From contig JAAUTJ010000297.1 in the NCBI GenBank assembly GCA_012031475.1, positions 1 to 6,319 on the forward strand: a stretch of DNA of 6,319 nt, given 5' to 3'. The notes beneath the pieces are model-generated. The model ran no database searches and was not told the origin of the DNA. It was given only the letters and a program-made list of their open reading frames with translations. Below are positions 5,654-6,319 of this stretch, one piece after another. This DNA is from Leptolyngbyaceae cyanobacterium SM1_3_5 (GTDB taxonomy: Bacteria; Cyanobacteriota; Cyanobacteriia; Elainellales; Elainellaceae). Positions within the stretch are counted from its first letter, which is position 1. Every line of letters begins with the position of its first letter. The position numbers and the translations under genes are program-made.

Positions 5654-5740
5654 GTTACTTTTGAGCGTGAATTTCCGAGCTTACTGACTAGAACTCTTGC
5701 ATGAATCAAATTTTGCTCCTTGAAATTGCCTAAATTGGGC

Positions 5741-5780
5741 TTCAAAGTCCCTCATTCATGGGGGATTTAGGGGGTGGGCG
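5741..5780. repeat. Hairpin-forming GGGGGATTTAGGGGG-type repeat
   Basis: CCCTCA (5749-5754) pairs with TGGGGG (5759-5764, one G-T pair) around TTCA, followed by ATTTAGGGGGTGGGCG. Sequences of the form AAAGTCCC...GGGGGATTTAGGGGG are common dispersed repeats in cyanobacterial spacers as I remember them; only one copy occurs in this window. It could serve as a weak bidirectional terminator between the convergent genes, but no T-run supports that. Confidence 0.4.
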
Positions 5781-5822
5781 ATCGACACATTCGCGCAAGA
5801 AGTCTACTGATTCACACTTTTC

Positions 5823-6319
5823 TCAAGAGCAGCGCTTCATCCGAGTCTTGAGCAGGTCGCCCAAAATGCGGATGCCCCGCTCGATCGCGTCGGGAGACTG
5901 CGAAAAATTCAATCGCAAAGCCGGATAGCCCTGCTGATTTGGGAAGAAGGTCGATCCGGGAACGATGAAGACTTTTTGCAGCGCCGCCGCATGACAAATT
6001 GCCTGCACGGGCAAGCCTTCCGGCAGCGTCACCCACAGGAATAAGCCGCCGTTGGGAGCCGTCCAGGTCGCTTCTTCGGGAAAATCGCGCTCTAGCGCTT
6101 TCAGCATGGTGTTTCGATTTGTTAAATTTTGCGTCCGCAACTGATTGAGATAGCGGCGATAGTGTCCGGTTGCCAGATATTCGCTGACGATCGCCTGCGA
6201 CACGGTGGACACGCACAGATCGCTCAGCAGCTTTCGCTCCAGCAATGCCTGATACGCCGCGCCCGTCACGACCATGTAGCCGACGCGCAATCCGGGCATC
6301 AAGGTTTTTGAAAATGTGC
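5823..6319 (-). CDS. PLP-dependent aminotransferase, fold type I (class I/II), C-terminal part
   Basis: The gene is cut at the window edge; about 165 residues are visible of a usual 390-400. It would transfer amino groups using pyridoxal phosphate in the cytoplasm. The first visible residues are TFSKTLMPGLRVGY, the cofactor-binding signature; the Lys codon at 6306-6308 is the expected Schiff-base lysine. Later come NGGLFLWVTLPEG, the strand VFIVPGSTFFPNQ, and ALRLNFSQS, whose Arg is the expected substrate-carboxylate binder. The protein ends RMKRCS with the stop at 5823-5825. The TTG/ATG near 6297-6302 are internal codons, not starts. The pattern fits the 2-aminoadipate/LysN-like and MocR-type branch; whether an N-terminal GntR DNA-binding domain exists cannot be seen. 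Unlike the plus-strand genes, it shows no frame disruption in this stretch. The exact substrate is not determinable. Confidence 0.88.
   Translation of the reverse strand, partial: TFSKTLMPGLRVGYMVVTGAAYQALLERKLLSDLCVSTVSQAIVSEYLATGHYRRYLNQLRTQNLTNRNTMLKALERDFPEEATWTAPNGGLFLWVTLPEGLPVQAICHAAALQKVFIVPGSTFFPNQQGYPALRLNFSQSPDAIERGIRILGDLLKTRMKRCS

Larger units (their letters stand above)
5450..5822. other. Convergent intergenic spacer, AT-richer, without a recognised gene
   Basis: The spacer separates the plus-strand permease stop from the minus-strand aminotransferase stop. After the half-element at 5458-5483 the composition turns clearly AT-richer than both flanks. It holds nested inverted repeats at 5599-5653 and a hairpin-forming repeat at 5741-5780. 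It also holds an unproven 41-codon plus-strand frame at 5524-5649 (MRMRLETQLGGILP at its N-terminus), with TAGGAGGT at 5549-5556 just before an internal TTG at 5560. No strong rho-independent terminator with a T-run was found. The region could be a degenerate insertion remnant, but no transposase fragment or target duplication is visible. Confidence 0.5.

Noticed and set aside
5749..5780. Rho-independent terminator between the convergent genes
   Set aside because: The hairpin is short and no T-run follows on either strand; it is better called a dispersed repeat.

Overview
The window looks like chromosomal DNA from a cyanobacterium with moderately high GC. The clearest sign is the octamer GCGATCGC (HIP1), which I count about 18 times, nearly all inside coding DNA. 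Known cyanobacterial-style intergenic repeats and typical cyanobacterial protein families agree with this. I cannot name the genus.

Layout, left to right: (1) the C-terminal part of a hybrid sensor histidine kinase (H-box, ATPase domain, then a receiver domain), 1-1197; (2) a roughly 980-residue membrane protein, 1292-4251, with a multi-pass N-terminus, a long helical middle built from at least seven copies of a degenerate ~35-residue motif, and a coiled coil plus membrane segment at the C-terminus; (3) an AI-2E/PerM-family permease, 4334-5449; (4) a 373-bp AT-richer spacer with repeats; (5) on the minus strand and convergent, the C-terminal part of a PLP-dependent fold-type I aminotransferase, 5823-6319, cut by the window edge. 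Genes 1-3 run in the same direction with gaps of 94 and 82 bp and could be co-transcribed; the aminotransferase is separate.

The striking property is that none of the three plus-strand genes reads through in one frame. I can place at least eight frame changes between about 45 and 5160, yet every conserved motif survives in one frame or another and the coding signal switches frame without interruption. This pattern favours indel errors in the sequence, or very recent decay, over old pseudogenes. The genes are therefore listed as their readable segments, each entry saying which gene it belongs to. The second notable property is that repeats normally seen between genes occur here inside the kinase gene: one within the ATP-binding domain, in frame, and one in the linker to the receiver domain. 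Partner copies lie beside the permease gene.

I see no RNA gene, CRISPR array, intact insertion sequence or defence system. The least described item is the repeat-built membrane protein and its pairing with the permease.
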